Origin: Paenibacillus sp. 19GGS1-52
GTDB taxonomy: Bacteria > Bacillota > Bacilli > Paenibacillales > Paenibacillaceae
Direction: 5' to 3'
Assembly: GCF_022369515.1 (NCBI RefSeq)
Contig: NZ_CP059724.1
Span: 2,728,001-2,792,000, forward strand
Length of the DNA stretch: 64,000 nt
Shown here: in pieces, positions 54,746-63,905 of the stretch
How positions within the stretch are numbered: position 1 is the stretch's first letter
Layout of the letters: every line of letters starts with the position of its first letter
Notes under the pieces: model-generated
What the model was told of the DNA's origin: nothing
Seen by the model: only the letters and a program-made list of their open reading frames with translations
The model's database searches: none
Position numbers and translations under genes: made by a program

Positions 54746-55762
54746 ATGATTACATATCCTTTTTTAGACAAAGGAGCTACGATCGGAGTGACAGCCCCCT
54801 CATCCGGGGTTGGCGTAGAATATCAGGAATTGCTTAAGCTTTCCACTGGAAGGTTGAAGAAAGAGGGTTACCAGTTCATTGTAGGAGAAACTGCAGGGAC
54901 TCAAGTGAAGGCAAAGTCTGCTCCCGCCACAATACGCGCTGAAGAGTTCAATGCGATGATGTCTGATGAACATATTGATATCATCATTCCGCCTTGGGGC
55001 GGGGAATTGCTGATCGAGATCCTGGAATATATTGATTTTGACCAGATTACAAATAAGTGGATATTAGGCTATTCAGACATCAGCTTATTGTTAATGGCGA
55101 TTACGTTAAGAACCGGTATAGCAACTGCTCACGGAACGAATCTTCTAGATTTGCGGGGAAAATATTTCGATGAGACAACAGCACAGTGGCAAGCAGTGTT
55201 ATCTACTCGAAGTGGTGATTCCATCCTTCAGCACTCTTCTCAGAAATATCAACAGGAATGGCAAGATGCGAAACCTTCACCCTATGTCTTTCATCTAACG
55301 GAGCCCACAGTATGGAAAACAGTGTCCACTGAGACTGTACAGATACAAGGTCGCTTACTGGGTGGATGCATAGACGTAATCAGACATCTAATCGGTACAC
55401 CTTTTGGGAATCTGCAGCATTTTCAACAACAAATTATCCATAATGAACCTATAGTGTGGTATTTGGAGAATTGTGAGCTGAACACAACCGATGTACGCCG
55501 ATCCTTAGTTCAAATGAAGCTGGCAGGCTGGTTCGAGCATTGTTCGGGGGTGATGTTTGGCAGAAGTGCGGCCAATAAGCCTGTTGATGGCTACACCGCT
55601 GAGGATATTTATCAGGAGCTGTCCGAGGAGCTTCAAGTACCGATAATCTATGATATCGATTGTGGCCATGTTCCTCCGCAGATCACGTTTATCAATGGGG
55701 CTTATGCGGAGATCGTAGTGAAAGCTGGCAAAGGAACGGTACAACAATATTTTCGTCCATAG
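54746..55762 (+). CDS. Peptidase family S66 protein (LD-carboxypeptidase/MccF-like)
   Basis: A 338-residue protein. The N-terminal domain contains IGVTAPSSGVG and PPWGGELLIEILEYID, then the nucleophile region ILGYSDISLLLMAI. The C-terminal domain carries the histidine in DIDCGHVPPQITFINGAYAE. This serine-glutamate-histidine arrangement belongs to S66, which includes murein LD-carboxypeptidases and microcin C7 self-immunity protein MccF. Which activity it has cannot be told; the MccF-like branch is common in Bacilli. AGGAGGCGG precedes ATG 54746. Confidence 0.87.
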   Translation: MITYPFLDKGATIGVTAPSSGVGVEYQELLKLSTGRLKKEGYQFIVGETAGTQVKAKSAPATIRAEEFNAMMSDEHIDIIIPPWGGELLIEILEYIDFDQITNKWILGYSDISLLLMAITLRTGIATAHGTNLLDLRGKYFDETTAQWQAVLSTRSGDSILQHSSQKYQQEWQDAKPSPYVFHLTEPTVWKTVSTETVQIQGRLLGGCIDVIRHLIGTPFGNLQHFQQQIIHNEPIVWYLENCELNTTDVRRSLVQMKLAGWFEHCSGVMFGRSAANKPVDGYTAEDIYQELSEELQVPIIYDIDCGHVPPQITFINGAYAEIVVKAGKGTVQQYFRP

Positions 55763-55784
55763 CCTTCATATCCATAAATACAAC

Positions 55785-55819
55785 AAAAGGGGCAGCCACA
55801 GGAGCTGTCCCTTTTATCT
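55785..55819. terminator. Bidirectional terminator
   Basis: AAAAGGGGCAGC pairs with GCTGTCCCTTTT between convergent genes. Confidence 0.8.
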
Positions 55820-55843
55820 ATATTCGATTGAACGATTACGTAC

Positions 55844-56416
55844 TTAACTATTGAGTTGCTCATATCCGTCTGTGACAAGCTTAAGCGCTCCGGTAGCCGG
55901 GTCGATAATCATGCCATGCACAGGAATATTAGGAGGGAGTAGGGGGTGGCGCTTAATTAACTCTACAGAGCGCAGGACCGCTTCCTCTACATTGTTAAAG
56001 CCGCGCAGCCATTTGGTAAGCTTGATTCCCGAGTTCTCCAGTGTTGACAATACCTCATCAGAAACACCACGATCTTTAATGGATTGGATCATTCTTTCTG
56101 AATTAAGAGAAGCCATGCCACAATCATAGTGTCCCACGACAATGACTTCATCGGCGTCCAGTTCATATAGCGCAACCATAACGCTGCGCATAACGCTGCC
56201 AAAGGGCTGGGAAATAACGGCTCCCGCATTTTTGATAATTTTTACATCACCGTTCTTGAAATTCATAGCCTTAGGCAGAAGCTCTACCAGTCGCGTATCC
56301 ATGCAGGTAATAATCAGCATTTTTTTGTCTGGATAACGGCTAGTCAGATAGGCTTCATATTCCTTGTTCTCTACAAAGTGTTCATTGAAGTTCATAATAT
56401 TGGAAATTTGACTCAT
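55844..56416 (-). CDS. Beta-class carbonic anhydrase
   Basis: A 190-residue enzyme with zinc ligands in ITCMDTRLVELL (cysteine, with the aspartate-arginine dyad) and in VVGHYDCGM (histidine and cysteine). These are as in beta-carbonic anhydrases, which interconvert CO2 and bicarbonate. It matches the small YvdA/YtiB-like bacterial type. A GAGGAGG site lies nine bases before the ATG. It is probably monocistronic. Confidence 0.9.
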   Translation of the reverse strand: MSQISNIMNFNEHFVENKEYEAYLTSRYPDKKMLIITCMDTRLVELLPKAMNFKNGDVKIIKNAGAVISQPFGSVMRSVMVALYELDADEVIVVGHYDCGMASLNSERMIQSIKDRGVSDEVLSTLENSGIKLTKWLRGFNNVEEAVLRSVELIKRHPLLPPNIPVHGMIIDPATGALKLVTDGYEQLNS

Positions 56417-56450
56417 GACCGTGTGTCCTCCTCAGATTACCGAGCTATAG

Positions 56451-56771
56451 TTACGTGCGTAAGTCTCTTACTAGAATGTTACTGCCATAAATTTGCGAAT
56501 TGCTGTCCAGCTTAAAGGAAGAGAATTGTTCTTCTGTATCAAGCCGCATCTTTTCTTCATAAAAGATTTCCTGTTGGCGGCTAATGATAAAGGGTAGAGC
56601 ACCCGCCTCAATGACAGAATCTCCTTTCTCCGCCTCGTGGACGATCGTCAGTACGTTGATCCCGTCGCAGCCGCAACCTTCAGTATCATAGAAAAGCTTG
56701 AAAATTCCCGGCTGAACGCCAAGCCTCTCCTGCAATTTCCTCTCTGCAAGAGGTGTTACTTGAATCCTCAT
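56451..56771 (-). CDS. HesB/IscA-like iron-sulfur biosynthesis protein (YqkB/YneR-type)
   Basis: A 106-residue protein: RIQVTPLAERKLQERLG, FKLFYDTEGCGCDGINVL and FYEEKMRLDTEEQFSSFKLD. The two cysteines in EGCGC replace the three dispersed cysteines of classical IscA, as in the Bacillales YqkB group. The family is linked to iron-sulfur cluster handling. AAGGAGTG precedes the ATG. Confidence 0.8.
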   Translation of the reverse strand: MRIQVTPLAERKLQERLGVQPGIFKLFYDTEGCGCDGINVLTIVHEAEKGDSVIEAGALPFIISRQQEIFYEEKMRLDTEEQFSSFKLDSNSQIYGSNILVRDLRT

Positions 56772-56935
56772 AGCCGGTCACACTCCTTAATAGTTTTGCG
56801 AAGCAAGGTCTGCTTCATACGCAATCGGAAGAAGTATTTTAAATTAGAGATGTAAGCTCCTGAAGTTGATTATACTTATTTAAAAAAGTATCATCAAGAG
56901 GAGTCGGTAAAACAGAGAAAGCAGGTGCTCTAAAT

Positions 56936-58453
56936 ATGGAACAACATGCACAGGAAGAGTGGGAGAAATTCAGTGAGTTTTTAGCTAAGATTAGTGGGTA
57001 TTCGGAAGCGATCGGGTTACTGCATTGGGATTTGCGCACAGGTGCGCCGCGTAAGGGGGCTGAGATTCGTTCTGAAACCATCGGGATGCTGAGTGGAGAA
57101 ATGTTCAGGCTGGAGACCTCGCCACTGATGGGACAATTCACCGAGTTCTTCAGCCGTCCTGAGGTAATGAATCAATTGACTACAGTGCAGAATAAAATTG
57201 TTGCGGATTGCCGCAAAGAGTATGACCGCAGCAAGAGCATCCCTTCCAAAAGGTATGAGGAGTACTCAGTCCTGGCTGCCCATTCCCAAACGATGTGGGA
57301 GGAAGCCAAGGAGAATAACGATTTTGCCTCATTTGAGCCTTATTTAAGCAAAATAGTGGCCTTCAAACAGGAGTTTATCGACTACTGGGGCGTGAAAGGT
57401 ACGCGCTACGATACACTGCTCGATATGTATGAGCCTGATCTGACCGTGGAGAAGGTAGATGATTTATTCAACCGGCTGCGCAGTCGTCTTGTTCCGCTGG
57501 TAGAAGCGATCTCAGCTTCGCCGCACAAGCCGGATACGAATTTTCTGCATACCATCTTTGAAAAAGAACAGCAGCAGAAGTTCGGACTCTTCGTTCTGGA
57601 GCAGATGGGTTATGATTTTGCAGCGGGACGTTTGGATGAGAGTGTGCACCCTTTTGCCACTGGACTAAATCCGGGAGATGTCCGCATCACGACCAACTAC
57701 CTGCTCGATAATGTTACGAGTGCTGTATTCAGCTCTTTGCACGAAGGTGGGCATGCACTCTATGAGCAAAACATCAACAAAGAGCTTGTAGGCACACCGC
57801 TTGCTCAAGGGGCATCCATGGGTATTCATGAGTCCCAGTCGAGATTATGGGAGAATATGATTGGCCGCAGCCGGACCTTCTGGCACCGTTACTATGGTGA
57901 TCTGCAACAGCATTTCCCACAGCAGCTTGCGGGTGTAGAGGTAGAGGATTTCTACCGGGCTATTAACAGCGTAGCCAATTCCTTTATTCGGATTGAAGCG
58001 GATGAGCTGACTTACAATCTGCATATCATTGTGCGTTATGAGATTGAGAAGCTGATCTTTAATGAGGGGCTTGCCGTTAAGGATCTGCCTGAGGTATGGA
58101 ACGCCAAATACCAGGAATATCTGGGAATAACACCGCCAACAGATGAACTTGGAGTTCTGCAGGATGTGCATTGGTCTGGTGGAGATTTTGGCTATTTCGC
58201 CTCTTATTCCCTGGGCAATATGTATGCCGCACAAATCCTTATCACACTTCGCAAAGAGCTGCCAGAGTTTGATGAACTGATCGCAGCCGGCAATCTGCTT
58301 CCTATTAAGGAGTGGCTGACTGCTAAAATTTACGTCTATGGGAAGAGCCTGACACCTGCGCAAATCATCGAACAAGTGACAGGTGAGCCGCTGAATCCTG
58401 ATTATTTGGCCGACTATTTGGAGGCGAAGTATACAGAGCTATATAAACTGTAA
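56936..58453 (+). CDS. M32 family metallocarboxypeptidase (carboxypeptidase Taq)
   Basis: A 505-residue enzyme with the M32 zinc site SSLHEGGHALYEQ (HExxH form HEGGH) near residue 265, the third ligand glutamate in the following helix (GIHESQSRLWENMIGRS), and the family patterns DVRITTNYL and RIEADELTYNLHI. It is full length for the family and has no signal peptide, so it is a cytoplasmic peptidase that trims C-terminal residues. The start is ATG 56936. Confidence 0.92.
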   Translation: MEQHAQEEWEKFSEFLAKISGYSEAIGLLHWDLRTGAPRKGAEIRSETIGMLSGEMFRLETSPLMGQFTEFFSRPEVMNQLTTVQNKIVADCRKEYDRSKSIPSKRYEEYSVLAAHSQTMWEEAKENNDFASFEPYLSKIVAFKQEFIDYWGVKGTRYDTLLDMYEPDLTVEKVDDLFNRLRSRLVPLVEAISASPHKPDTNFLHTIFEKEQQQKFGLFVLEQMGYDFAAGRLDESVHPFATGLNPGDVRITTNYLLDNVTSAVFSSLHEGGHALYEQNINKELVGTPLAQGASMGIHESQSRLWENMIGRSRTFWHRYYGDLQQHFPQQLAGVEVEDFYRAINSVANSFIRIEADELTYNLHIIVRYEIEKLIFNEGLAVKDLPEVWNAKYQEYLGITPPTDELGVLQDVHWSGGDFGYFASYSLGNMYAAQILITLRKELPEFDELIAAGNLLPIKEWLTAKIYVYGKSLTPAQIIEQVTGEPLNPDYLADYLEAKYTELYKL

Positions 58454-58540
58454 GCTGGAGCCAAGCATCGCCGATAAGATTGGATTGACTCTAGGGTAAA
58501 GGATACAATAGAAGAAAACCGCAAATGAAAGGATTTTAGT

Positions 58541-59185
58541 ATGGCAAACACACATACGTACAGCCGCAAGGAAGAGGTCGCAAATGCGATTACACACGGC
58601 ATTGGTGTCGTATTAAGCATAGCTGCGCTCGTCTTGCTTATTGTTTTATCCAGTGAAAAGGGGACGGCTTGGCATGTTGTCAGTTTCTCTATCTATGGTG
58701 CAACGATGCTGCTGTTATATCTGAATTCAACTCTAGTGCATAGTCTCAGGGATGGAAAAGCGAAGGATTTGTTCGAATTCTTCGATCATTCCTCCATATA
58801 TTTGTTTATTGCCGGCTCTTACACGCCCTATCTGTTGATAGCGATCCGTGGAACACTCGGCTGGAGCCTGTTTGGCATCATCTGGGGAATGGCTGTATTA
58901 GGAGTCTTGTTCAAAGCTTTTTTCGTTAAAAAATTCCTGTTCATGTCCACTGTTTTCTACATTATCATGGGCTGGCTGATGATGATCGCCTGGAGTCCAC
59001 TCTCTCATGTTGTAGCCGCAGGAGGTATGCACCTGCTGTTGATTGGCGGATTACTGTACACGCTAGGGACCATCTTTTATGTATGGAGAGCCTTCCCGTA
59101 TCATCATGCGATCTGGCATGTATTCGTGCTTGCAGGGAGTGTTGTCCACTTTTTGTCCCTCTTGTACCTGATGCCACTGAGTTAA
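58541..59185 (+). CDS. Hemolysin III/PAQR family membrane protein (YqfA-like)
   Basis: A 214-residue protein with seven hydrophobic segments and the family signatures EEVANAITHGIGVVLS, STLVHSL and FEFFDHSSIYLFIAGSYTP near the N terminus. HAIWHVFVLAGSVVHF stands near the C terminus. The histidines and aspartate form the metal site of PAQR proteins. The function in bacteria is unclear; some affect membrane fluidity. AAAGGAT precedes the ATG. Confidence 0.9.
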   Translation: MANTHTYSRKEEVANAITHGIGVVLSIAALVLLIVLSSEKGTAWHVVSFSIYGATMLLLYLNSTLVHSLRDGKAKDLFEFFDHSSIYLFIAGSYTPYLLIAIRGTLGWSLFGIIWGMAVLGVLFKAFFVKKFLFMSTVFYIIMGWLMMIAWSPLSHVVAAGGMHLLLIGGLLYTLGTIFYVWRAFPYHHAIWHVFVLAGSVVHFLSLLYLMPLS

Positions 59186-59335
59186 AAAACAGTGTATTTA
59201 GTACTGGAAAGTTGATTGTTATCTAATATAAAGAGATGACAAGTGAAAAGACTTGACATGTCTCTTTGTTTTCGGTATCATAAGGGACGTTGTGAAGCTG
59301 TAAAGTGTTTTTCCTTGACGAAGGGAGTGCCCTTA

Positions 59336-59692
59336 ATGAGTCAGGAGAATAGGCTCGAGAAAACTAACCGAATCAACTTACTTTTTGCTTTCTATGAACG
59401 GCTGCTTACAGAGAAGCAGCAAACATTTCTGAAATATTATTTTCATGATGATTTCTCGCTTGGAGAGATTGCTGCTGAATTTGAGATTAGTCGCCAAGCT
59501 GTGTATGAGCATATTAAGCGGGCGGAGCAAGTTCTGGAGAATTATGAAGATAAGCTTGGTTTGTTAGTCAAGTATGAAACTCGTAATAAACATTTAGATG
59601 AACTGCGCAGACTGCCGGATGATGGGATGCTGCCTGAGCAATATAAACTGCGGTTTGCGGATATCGTGGATCGTTTGCAGAGGTTGGAGTAG
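59336..59692 (+). CDS. ylxM: YlxM/p13-like HTH protein, Ffh operon partner
   Basis: A 118-residue protein: LEKTNRINLLFAFYERLLTE, QTFLKYYFHDDFSLGEIAAE and ISRQAVYEHIKRAEQVLENY, with a sigma-70-region-4-like helix-turn-helix. YlxM is encoded next to ffh in Firmicutes and has been reported to influence the SRP. ATG 59336 follows AAGGGAG; the longer reading from 59243 is not conserved. The gene is 21 bases upstream of ffh. Confidence 0.9.
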   Translation: MSQENRLEKTNRINLLFAFYERLLTEKQQTFLKYYFHDDFSLGEIAAEFEISRQAVYEHIKRAEQVLENYEDKLGLLVKYETRNKHLDELRRLPDDGMLPEQYKLRFADIVDRLQRLE

Positions 59693-59713
59693 CATGAAGG
59701 GAGAAAGCTGCAT

Positions 59714-61102
59714 ATGGCGTTTGAAAGCTTAAGCGGAAGATTGCAGAATGTGTTTAGCAAACTGCGTGGCAAAGGCAAAGTGTCCGAAGAAGACGTAAAC
59801 GAAGCCATGCGCGAAGTACGGCTGGCTCTACTGGAAGCGGACGTTAACTTTAAGGTAGTCAAGGACTTCGTGTCCAAGGTGAAAGAGAAGTCCATAGGCA
59901 AGGAAGTTATGAATAGCTTCACTCCCGGCATGGTTATTATCGATATCGTTAACAAGGAACTAACGGAGCTGATGGGCGGAAGTCAAGCCAAGCTGGCAAA
60001 GTCGAACAAACCACCAACTGTTATTATGATGGCGGGCCTGCAAGGTGCAGGTAAGACAACGACTTCGGCGAAGCTAGCCAAATTACTGCAGAAGGGCAAT
60101 CATCGCCCACTGCTCGTAGCGGCTGATATTTACCGTCCTGCTGCCATCAAACAGCTGCAAGTGCTGGGTGAGCAGATCAAGGCACCGGTATTCTCGCTTG
60201 GGGATCAGACCAGCCCGGTAGAAATTGCCAGACAAGCTGTTCAACATGCGAAGGATAACGGACTGGATTATGTCATTATCGATACTGCAGGTCGTCTGCA
60301 TATTGATGAAGAATTAATGGAAGAACTGAAGCAAATTCACAGTGTCGTTAGCCCTGATGAAGTGCTGCTTGTAGTAGACGCCATGACCGGTCAAGATGCC
60401 GTAAACGTAGCCGATAGCTTCAATAAGCAGCTTGCGCTTACTGGCGTAGTGCTGACGAAGCTCGATGGCGACAGCCGTGGTGGTGCTGCATTGTCCGTCA
60501 AAGCCGTTACTGGCTGCCCGATCAAATTCGCTGCGTTAGGTGAGAAGATCGATGCACTGGAGCCGTTCCATCCGGAACGGATGGCTTCACGGATCTTGGG
60601 AATGGGCGACATGCTCTCGCTGATTGAGAAAGCCCAGTCGAACATTGATACCGAAAAGGCTAAGGAAATGGAACGTAAGATGCGTAACGCAGAATTTACG
60701 TTTGATGATTTCCTGGAGCAGATGGATCAGGTGAAGAAGCTCGGCCCTATCGACCAAATTCTCGAAATGCTGCCTGGTATGAACAAAGCCAAAGGCATGA
60801 AGGATTTGAAGGTTGATGATAAGCAAATGGGTCGCGTCGAAGCCATTGTTCATTCAATGACTAAGAATGAGAAGCAGCAGCCTGAGATCATTAACCATAA
60901 CCGCCGCAAGCGTATCGCTACGGGTAGCGGTACTTCTGTAGCCGAGGTCAATCGCCTCATCAAACAATTCGACGAGATGCGTAAGATGATGAAGCAATTC
61001 TCCGGTATGATGGGCGGCGGAGGCAAAGGTGCCAAGAACGCCATGAAGCAACTTAAAGGCATGGGTGGCAAGGGCGGCGGAATGAAATTCCCTTTCCGTT
61101 GA
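59714..61102 (+). CDS. ffh: Signal recognition particle GTPase Ffh (SRP54)
   Basis: A 462-residue protein: N domain (FESLSGRLQNVFSKLRGKGK), G domain with GLQGAGKTTTSAKLAKLL at about 107, DTAGRLHIDEELM at about 195, TKLDGDSRGGAALSV at about 250, and a methionine-rich M domain ending in a glycine-rich GMGGKGGG tail. It directs ribosome-nascent chain complexes to the membrane with 4.5S RNA and FtsY. It is part of the conserved ylxM-ffh-rpsP-khpA-rimM-trmD region. Confidence 0.97.
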   Translation: MAFESLSGRLQNVFSKLRGKGKVSEEDVNEAMREVRLALLEADVNFKVVKDFVSKVKEKSIGKEVMNSFTPGMVIIDIVNKELTELMGGSQAKLAKSNKPPTVIMMAGLQGAGKTTTSAKLAKLLQKGNHRPLLVAADIYRPAAIKQLQVLGEQIKAPVFSLGDQTSPVEIARQAVQHAKDNGLDYVIIDTAGRLHIDEELMEELKQIHSVVSPDEVLLVVDAMTGQDAVNVADSFNKQLALTGVVLTKLDGDSRGGAALSVKAVTGCPIKFAALGEKIDALEPFHPERMASRILGMGDMLSLIEKAQSNIDTEKAKEMERKMRNAEFTFDDFLEQMDQVKKLGPIDQILEMLPGMNKAKGMKDLKVDDKQMGRVEAIVHSMTKNEKQQPEIINHNRRKRIATGSGTSVAEVNRLIKQFDEMRKMMKQFSGMMGGGGKGAKNAMKQLKGMGGKGGGMKFPFR

Positions 61103-61374
61103 TCTTAATCTTTTTCTTTGTTCTTTGTTCTTTTTCTTTGTTCTATACGAACTTCGATTATCCATTGTACAACATAGGATAATCCCTGTTTCTTTCTAGA
61201 TAACGCAAACGTCAAGCGTGTCCCGTCAGGGACGAAAGCGATCATTCCCCAAACGTCTCCAAGCAACACCCTGCTAAACACTTACGCTAGTTGCACTTAG
61301 CCGGTGTCCAGAGGGTGCAACCCTTGGGGCCCTCCCTTGGAAGGGAGGGTTTGGGTGGGATCGAAATTAATTTA
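61103..61374 (+). other. rpsP leader region with pyrimidine repeats and a hairpin
   Basis: A stretch with direct repeats of CTTTGTTCTTT (61107-61145) lies just after ffh. A perfect hairpin, CCCTCCCTT (61330-61338) and AAGGGAGGG (61341-61349), stands before the rpsP ribosome binding site without a T run, so it is not a classical terminator. No ORF is present. The leader could be a site of translational control. Confidence 0.5.
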
Positions 61375-61388
61375 AGGAGGTGAATTTC

Positions 61389-61661
61389 GTGGCAGTACGT
61401 ATTCGTTTGAAAAGAATGGGTGCTCATAAAGCGCCTTTCTATCGTGTAGTGGTTTCCGATTCCCGGTCCCCTCGTGATGGTCGTTTTATCGAGGAAATCG
61501 GTTACTATAATCCGATTGAAAAACCGGCAGTAGTTAAGATCGATGAAGAAAAAGCTCTTAAATGGCTTCAAACAGGTGCACAAGCATCTGATACAGTTCG
61601 CAGTCTGCTTTCCAAAGCAGGCGTGATGAAGAAGTTCCATGAGCTTAAGCTACAGAAATAA
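61389..61661 (+). CDS. rpsP: 30S ribosomal protein S16
   Basis: A 90-residue protein: [38 protein letters not shown] and [19 protein letters not shown], all S16 signatures. GTG 61389 follows AAGGAGGTG; the upstream in-frame GTG at 61380 overlaps that site. It binds 16S rRNA during early 30S assembly. Confidence 0.97.
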   Translation: MAVRIRLKRMGAHKAPFYRVVVSDSRSPRDGRFIEEIGYYNPIEKPAVVKIDEEKALKWLQTGAQASDTVRSLLSKAGVMKKFHELKLQK

Positions 61662-61683
61662 TGACTGATTGTGAGGGTCCTCT

Positions 61684-61914
61684 ATGGAAGAATTAGTTGG
61701 AGTTATTGCTAAGGCTTTAGTGGATCATCCAGAAGATGTGGTGGTAAGAACCGTGGAGAAGGATCACTTGATTGTCTATGAACTGTCCGTTCATCCTGAT
61801 GACGTGGGCAAGGTTATAGGTAAGCAAGGTCGAATCGCCAAAGCGCTACGTACAGTAGTCACATCTGCAGCAGTCAAGAGCGATAAACGCGTAACAGTAG
61901 ATATTTTATCTTAA
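61684..61914 (+). CDS. khpA: KH-domain RNA-binding protein KhpA (YlqC)
   Basis: A 76-residue protein with a single KH domain: the GxxG loop is in VIGKQGRIAKALRTVV. It works with KhpB/Jag in Firmicutes as an RNA chaperone affecting cell elongation and division. It starts 22 bases after rpsP, within the same transcription unit. Confidence 0.93.
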   Translation: MEELVGVIAKALVDHPEDVVVRTVEKDHLIVYELSVHPDDVGKVIGKQGRIAKALRTVVTSAAVKSDKRVTVDILS

Positions 61915-61929
61915 ATACTGCGTACAATG

Positions 61930-61963
61930 AGGGGCTAGGGATAGTATATCCCGGCTCCTTTTT
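61930..61963 (+). terminator. Terminator after khpA
   Basis: AGGGGCTAGGGATA pairs with TATCCCGGCTCCT and is followed by TTTTT, so rimM-trmD probably has its own promoter or depends on read-through. Confidence 0.75.
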
Positions 61964-62035
61964 GTGCAAATATATAGAATCAAATGTATGAACTAATATG
62001 ATGTTGAAACAGGCTATTTAGAAGGAGAGGGTTTT

Positions 62036-62560
62036 ATGACGGAAGAATTAACTGTAGGCAAGCTTGTAAATACACACGGTATTCGCGGGGAGATAAAAAT
62101 ATTCTCGCATACTGATTTCCCGGAAGTTCGTTTTGCGCCAGAAAAAAAGCTGATCGTATATCCTCCGAATGGTGGCGCACGATTCGAAGTCATCGTGGAA
62201 TCGGCACGTGAGCACAAGGGAATGTTTATCGTTAAGCTAAAAGGCTATACCGATATTAACCAAGTGGAGAAATATAAGGGCAGCGTCCTCAAGGTTCCGA
62301 GCAAGGACTTGGTTGAATTGCCGGAGAACGAATACTATTTTCACCACATCGTGGGTTGTGAAGTATTTACTGATGAACCTGGAAGCGAGTCCTTGGGTAC
62401 AATTATCGAAATATTGCAGCCCGGTGCGAATGATGTTTGGGTTGTGAAGCCAGTCAAGGGGCAGGATATTCTGATTCCCGTTATCCCGGATGTAGTATTG
62501 GATGTAGATATTGAGGCCAAACGGATCACGGTGCACCTGATGGAAGGGCTGCTGCCATGA
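62036..62560 (+). CDS. rimM: 16S rRNA processing protein RimM
   Basis: A 174-residue protein with the N-terminal RimM domain ([20 protein letters not shown]) and the PRC-barrel C-terminal domain ([49 protein letters not shown]). It assists maturation of the 30S head and interacts with S19. An AGAAGGAGAGG site precedes ATG 62036. Its stop overlaps the trmD start by four bases. Confidence 0.96.
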   Translation: MTEELTVGKLVNTHGIRGEIKIFSHTDFPEVRFAPEKKLIVYPPNGGARFEVIVESAREHKGMFIVKLKGYTDINQVEKYKGSVLKVPSKDLVELPENEYYFHHIVGCEVFTDEPGSESLGTIIEILQPGANDVWVVKPVKGQDILIPVIPDVVLDVDIEAKRITVHLMEGLLP

Positions 62561-63306
62561 TTAGGATTGATGTGCTAACACTATTCCCTGAAATGTGTGA
62601 GAGTGTGTTTGGCACAAGTATTCTGGGGAAAGCCCGTGAGAAGGGAATCGTTGCATTGAATGCAGTGAACTTTCGTGATTTCTCGGGCAATAAGCATAAT
62701 AGTGTGGATGATACGCCATATGGCGGAGGTGGGGGAATGGTGCTTAAGCCGGATCCGATCTTCGCTGCGGTGGAACATGTTCTGGAGATGTCTTCCTCAC
62801 CGGTGAAACCTCGTATTATACTGATGTGTCCGCAAGGGAGAACTTATAATCAGAAAATAGCCGAGGAACTCGCACAGGAAGAGCATTTGATTTTTATATG
62901 CGGTCATTATGAGGGGTATGATGAACGTATCCGTGAGCATCTCGTAACAGATGAGCTTTCGATGGGGGATTACGTGCTGACTGGCGGAGAGTTGCCGGCA
63001 TTAACCGTGATTGATTCGATAGTCCGGCTGCAGCCAGGGGCATTGGGAAATGAAACCTCAGCAGTAACTGATTCATTCAGCACAGGTTTGTTGGAGTATC
63101 CGCATTATACGCGCCCGGCAGAGTTCCGTGGCTGGAAGGTACCGGATATCTTACTGAGCGGTCATCATGCCAACATTGAGGTATGGCGGCGGGAACAAGC
63201 CCTTCAGCGTACGCTGGAGCGCAGACCCGATCTACTGGAGACCGCAGAGCTGACCAAGAAGGATTTGAAGGCCCTGGAGATTTTAAAGAAAAATAGCCCA
63301 GCTTAA
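62557..63306 (+). CDS. trmD: tRNA (guanine-N1)-methyltransferase TrmD
   Basis: A 249-residue enzyme with SPOUT-fold signatures: [56 protein letters not shown] and [20 protein letters not shown], which form the deep trefoil knot binding SAM. It makes m1G37 in tRNAs and prevents frameshifting. It is translationally coupled to rimM. Confidence 0.97.
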   Translation: MIRIDVLTLFPEMCESVFGTSILGKAREKGIVALNAVNFRDFSGNKHNSVDDTPYGGGGGMVLKPDPIFAAVEHVLEMSSSPVKPRIILMCPQGRTYNQKIAEELAQEEHLIFICGHYEGYDERIREHLVTDELSMGDYVLTGGELPALTVIDSIVRLQPGALGNETSAVTDSFSTGLLEYPHYTRPAEFRGWKVPDILLSGHHANIEVWRREQALQRTLERRPDLLETAELTKKDLKALEILKKNSPA

Positions 63307-63344
63307 TATTAACTTATAGTACATGGCTTGTTACACGTCTTTTT

Positions 63345-63373
63345 AACGTCTTTACGTTGAAGGGACGTTTTTA
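63345..63373 (+). terminator. Terminator after trmD
   Basis: AACGTC pairs with GACGTT, followed by TTTATTTATT. The stem is short. Confidence 0.5.
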
Positions 63374-63458
63374 TTTATTATTTTCAAAAATGTGCGTCAC
63401 TATTCCTTTTCCGGGGTAATTATAGGGAGTGCTGTAATTATTGAAAGGAATGACTAAT

Positions 63459-63575
63459 ATGAATACAAAAACAAGAGAAGAATATAAGCAGACAGTGGAA
63501 GCTGTCAACCAAGAGACGGAGCAGCTCCGTACAGTGAATGATATTATCGATTTCTATAAGAATCGTAAATCGTAA
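63459..63575 (+). CDS. Small 38-residue protein
   Basis: ATG 63459 with GAAAGGA upstream encodes a short, charged, helical protein opening MNTKTREEYKQTVEAVNQET and ending DIIDFYKNRKS. It is too small for family assignment, yet has a good translation signal and normal codon use, and is followed by a hairpin. It may be a real small gene. Confidence 0.4.
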   Translation: MNTKTREEYKQTVEAVNQETEQLRTVNDIIDFYKNRKS

Positions 63576-63640
63576 TCCCCATTCGCCTATTAAGATCAGG
63601 TCTTTGCTGTTTAGAGATTTGTGATAATATAGCAAGAAAT

Positions 63641-63691
63641 AAATAAGCCTTACTGCCGTGAACATTGTGTTCATTGCAGTAAGGCTTATTT
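63641..63691. terminator. Long perfect hairpin between the small gene and the minus-strand RNA
   Basis: AAATAAGCCTTACTGC (63641-63656) is the exact reverse complement of GCAGTAAGGCTTATTT (63676-63691), with an inner GAACA/TGTTC stem. It can terminate transcription from either side. Confidence 0.7.
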
Positions 63692-63737
63692 ATGATCTCC
63701 AAAGTCCGACGGAAATATTTCCTGAAAAAGAACATGA

Positions 63738-63905
63738 AAAAGACCGTCCGAAGACGGTCTTCTTTACCCGAGGCGCTAGTTTAAAGCTTTGATCCGTATC
63801 CCGCGCCACCAACGATAGAAACATTAGCCGTTGGTCCGGGTAAGGGATACGTTCAGCATGTCATGCTTGATGTGAACGCACCTCCTTTCCTTGTGCCAAG
63901 AGTAT
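63738..63905 (-). ncRNA. Candidate structured RNA with its own promoter-like box and terminator
   Basis: On the minus strand a TATACT box at about 63904-63909 precedes a region with GGAGGTGCG but no real ORF. A hairpin forms from CGTATCCC/GGGATACG (63844-63851 with 63795-63802) and an inner ACCAACG/CGTTGGT stem (63829-63835 with 63808-63814). Both strands of the internal loop, TTACCCGG and GGCGC, are complementary to a downstream GCGCCTCGGGTAA (63764-63776), giving a possible pseudoknot or switch. The end is AAGACCGTC-TTCG-GACGGTCTT followed by T, a tetraloop terminator (63738-63761). I do not recognise the RNA family. Confidence 0.5.

Noticed and set aside
63780-63900. Start of rplS, expected after trmD in Bacillales.
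   Set aside because: No L19 sequence is readable on either strand; the region is structured RNA-like, and rplS, if present, lies beyond the window.
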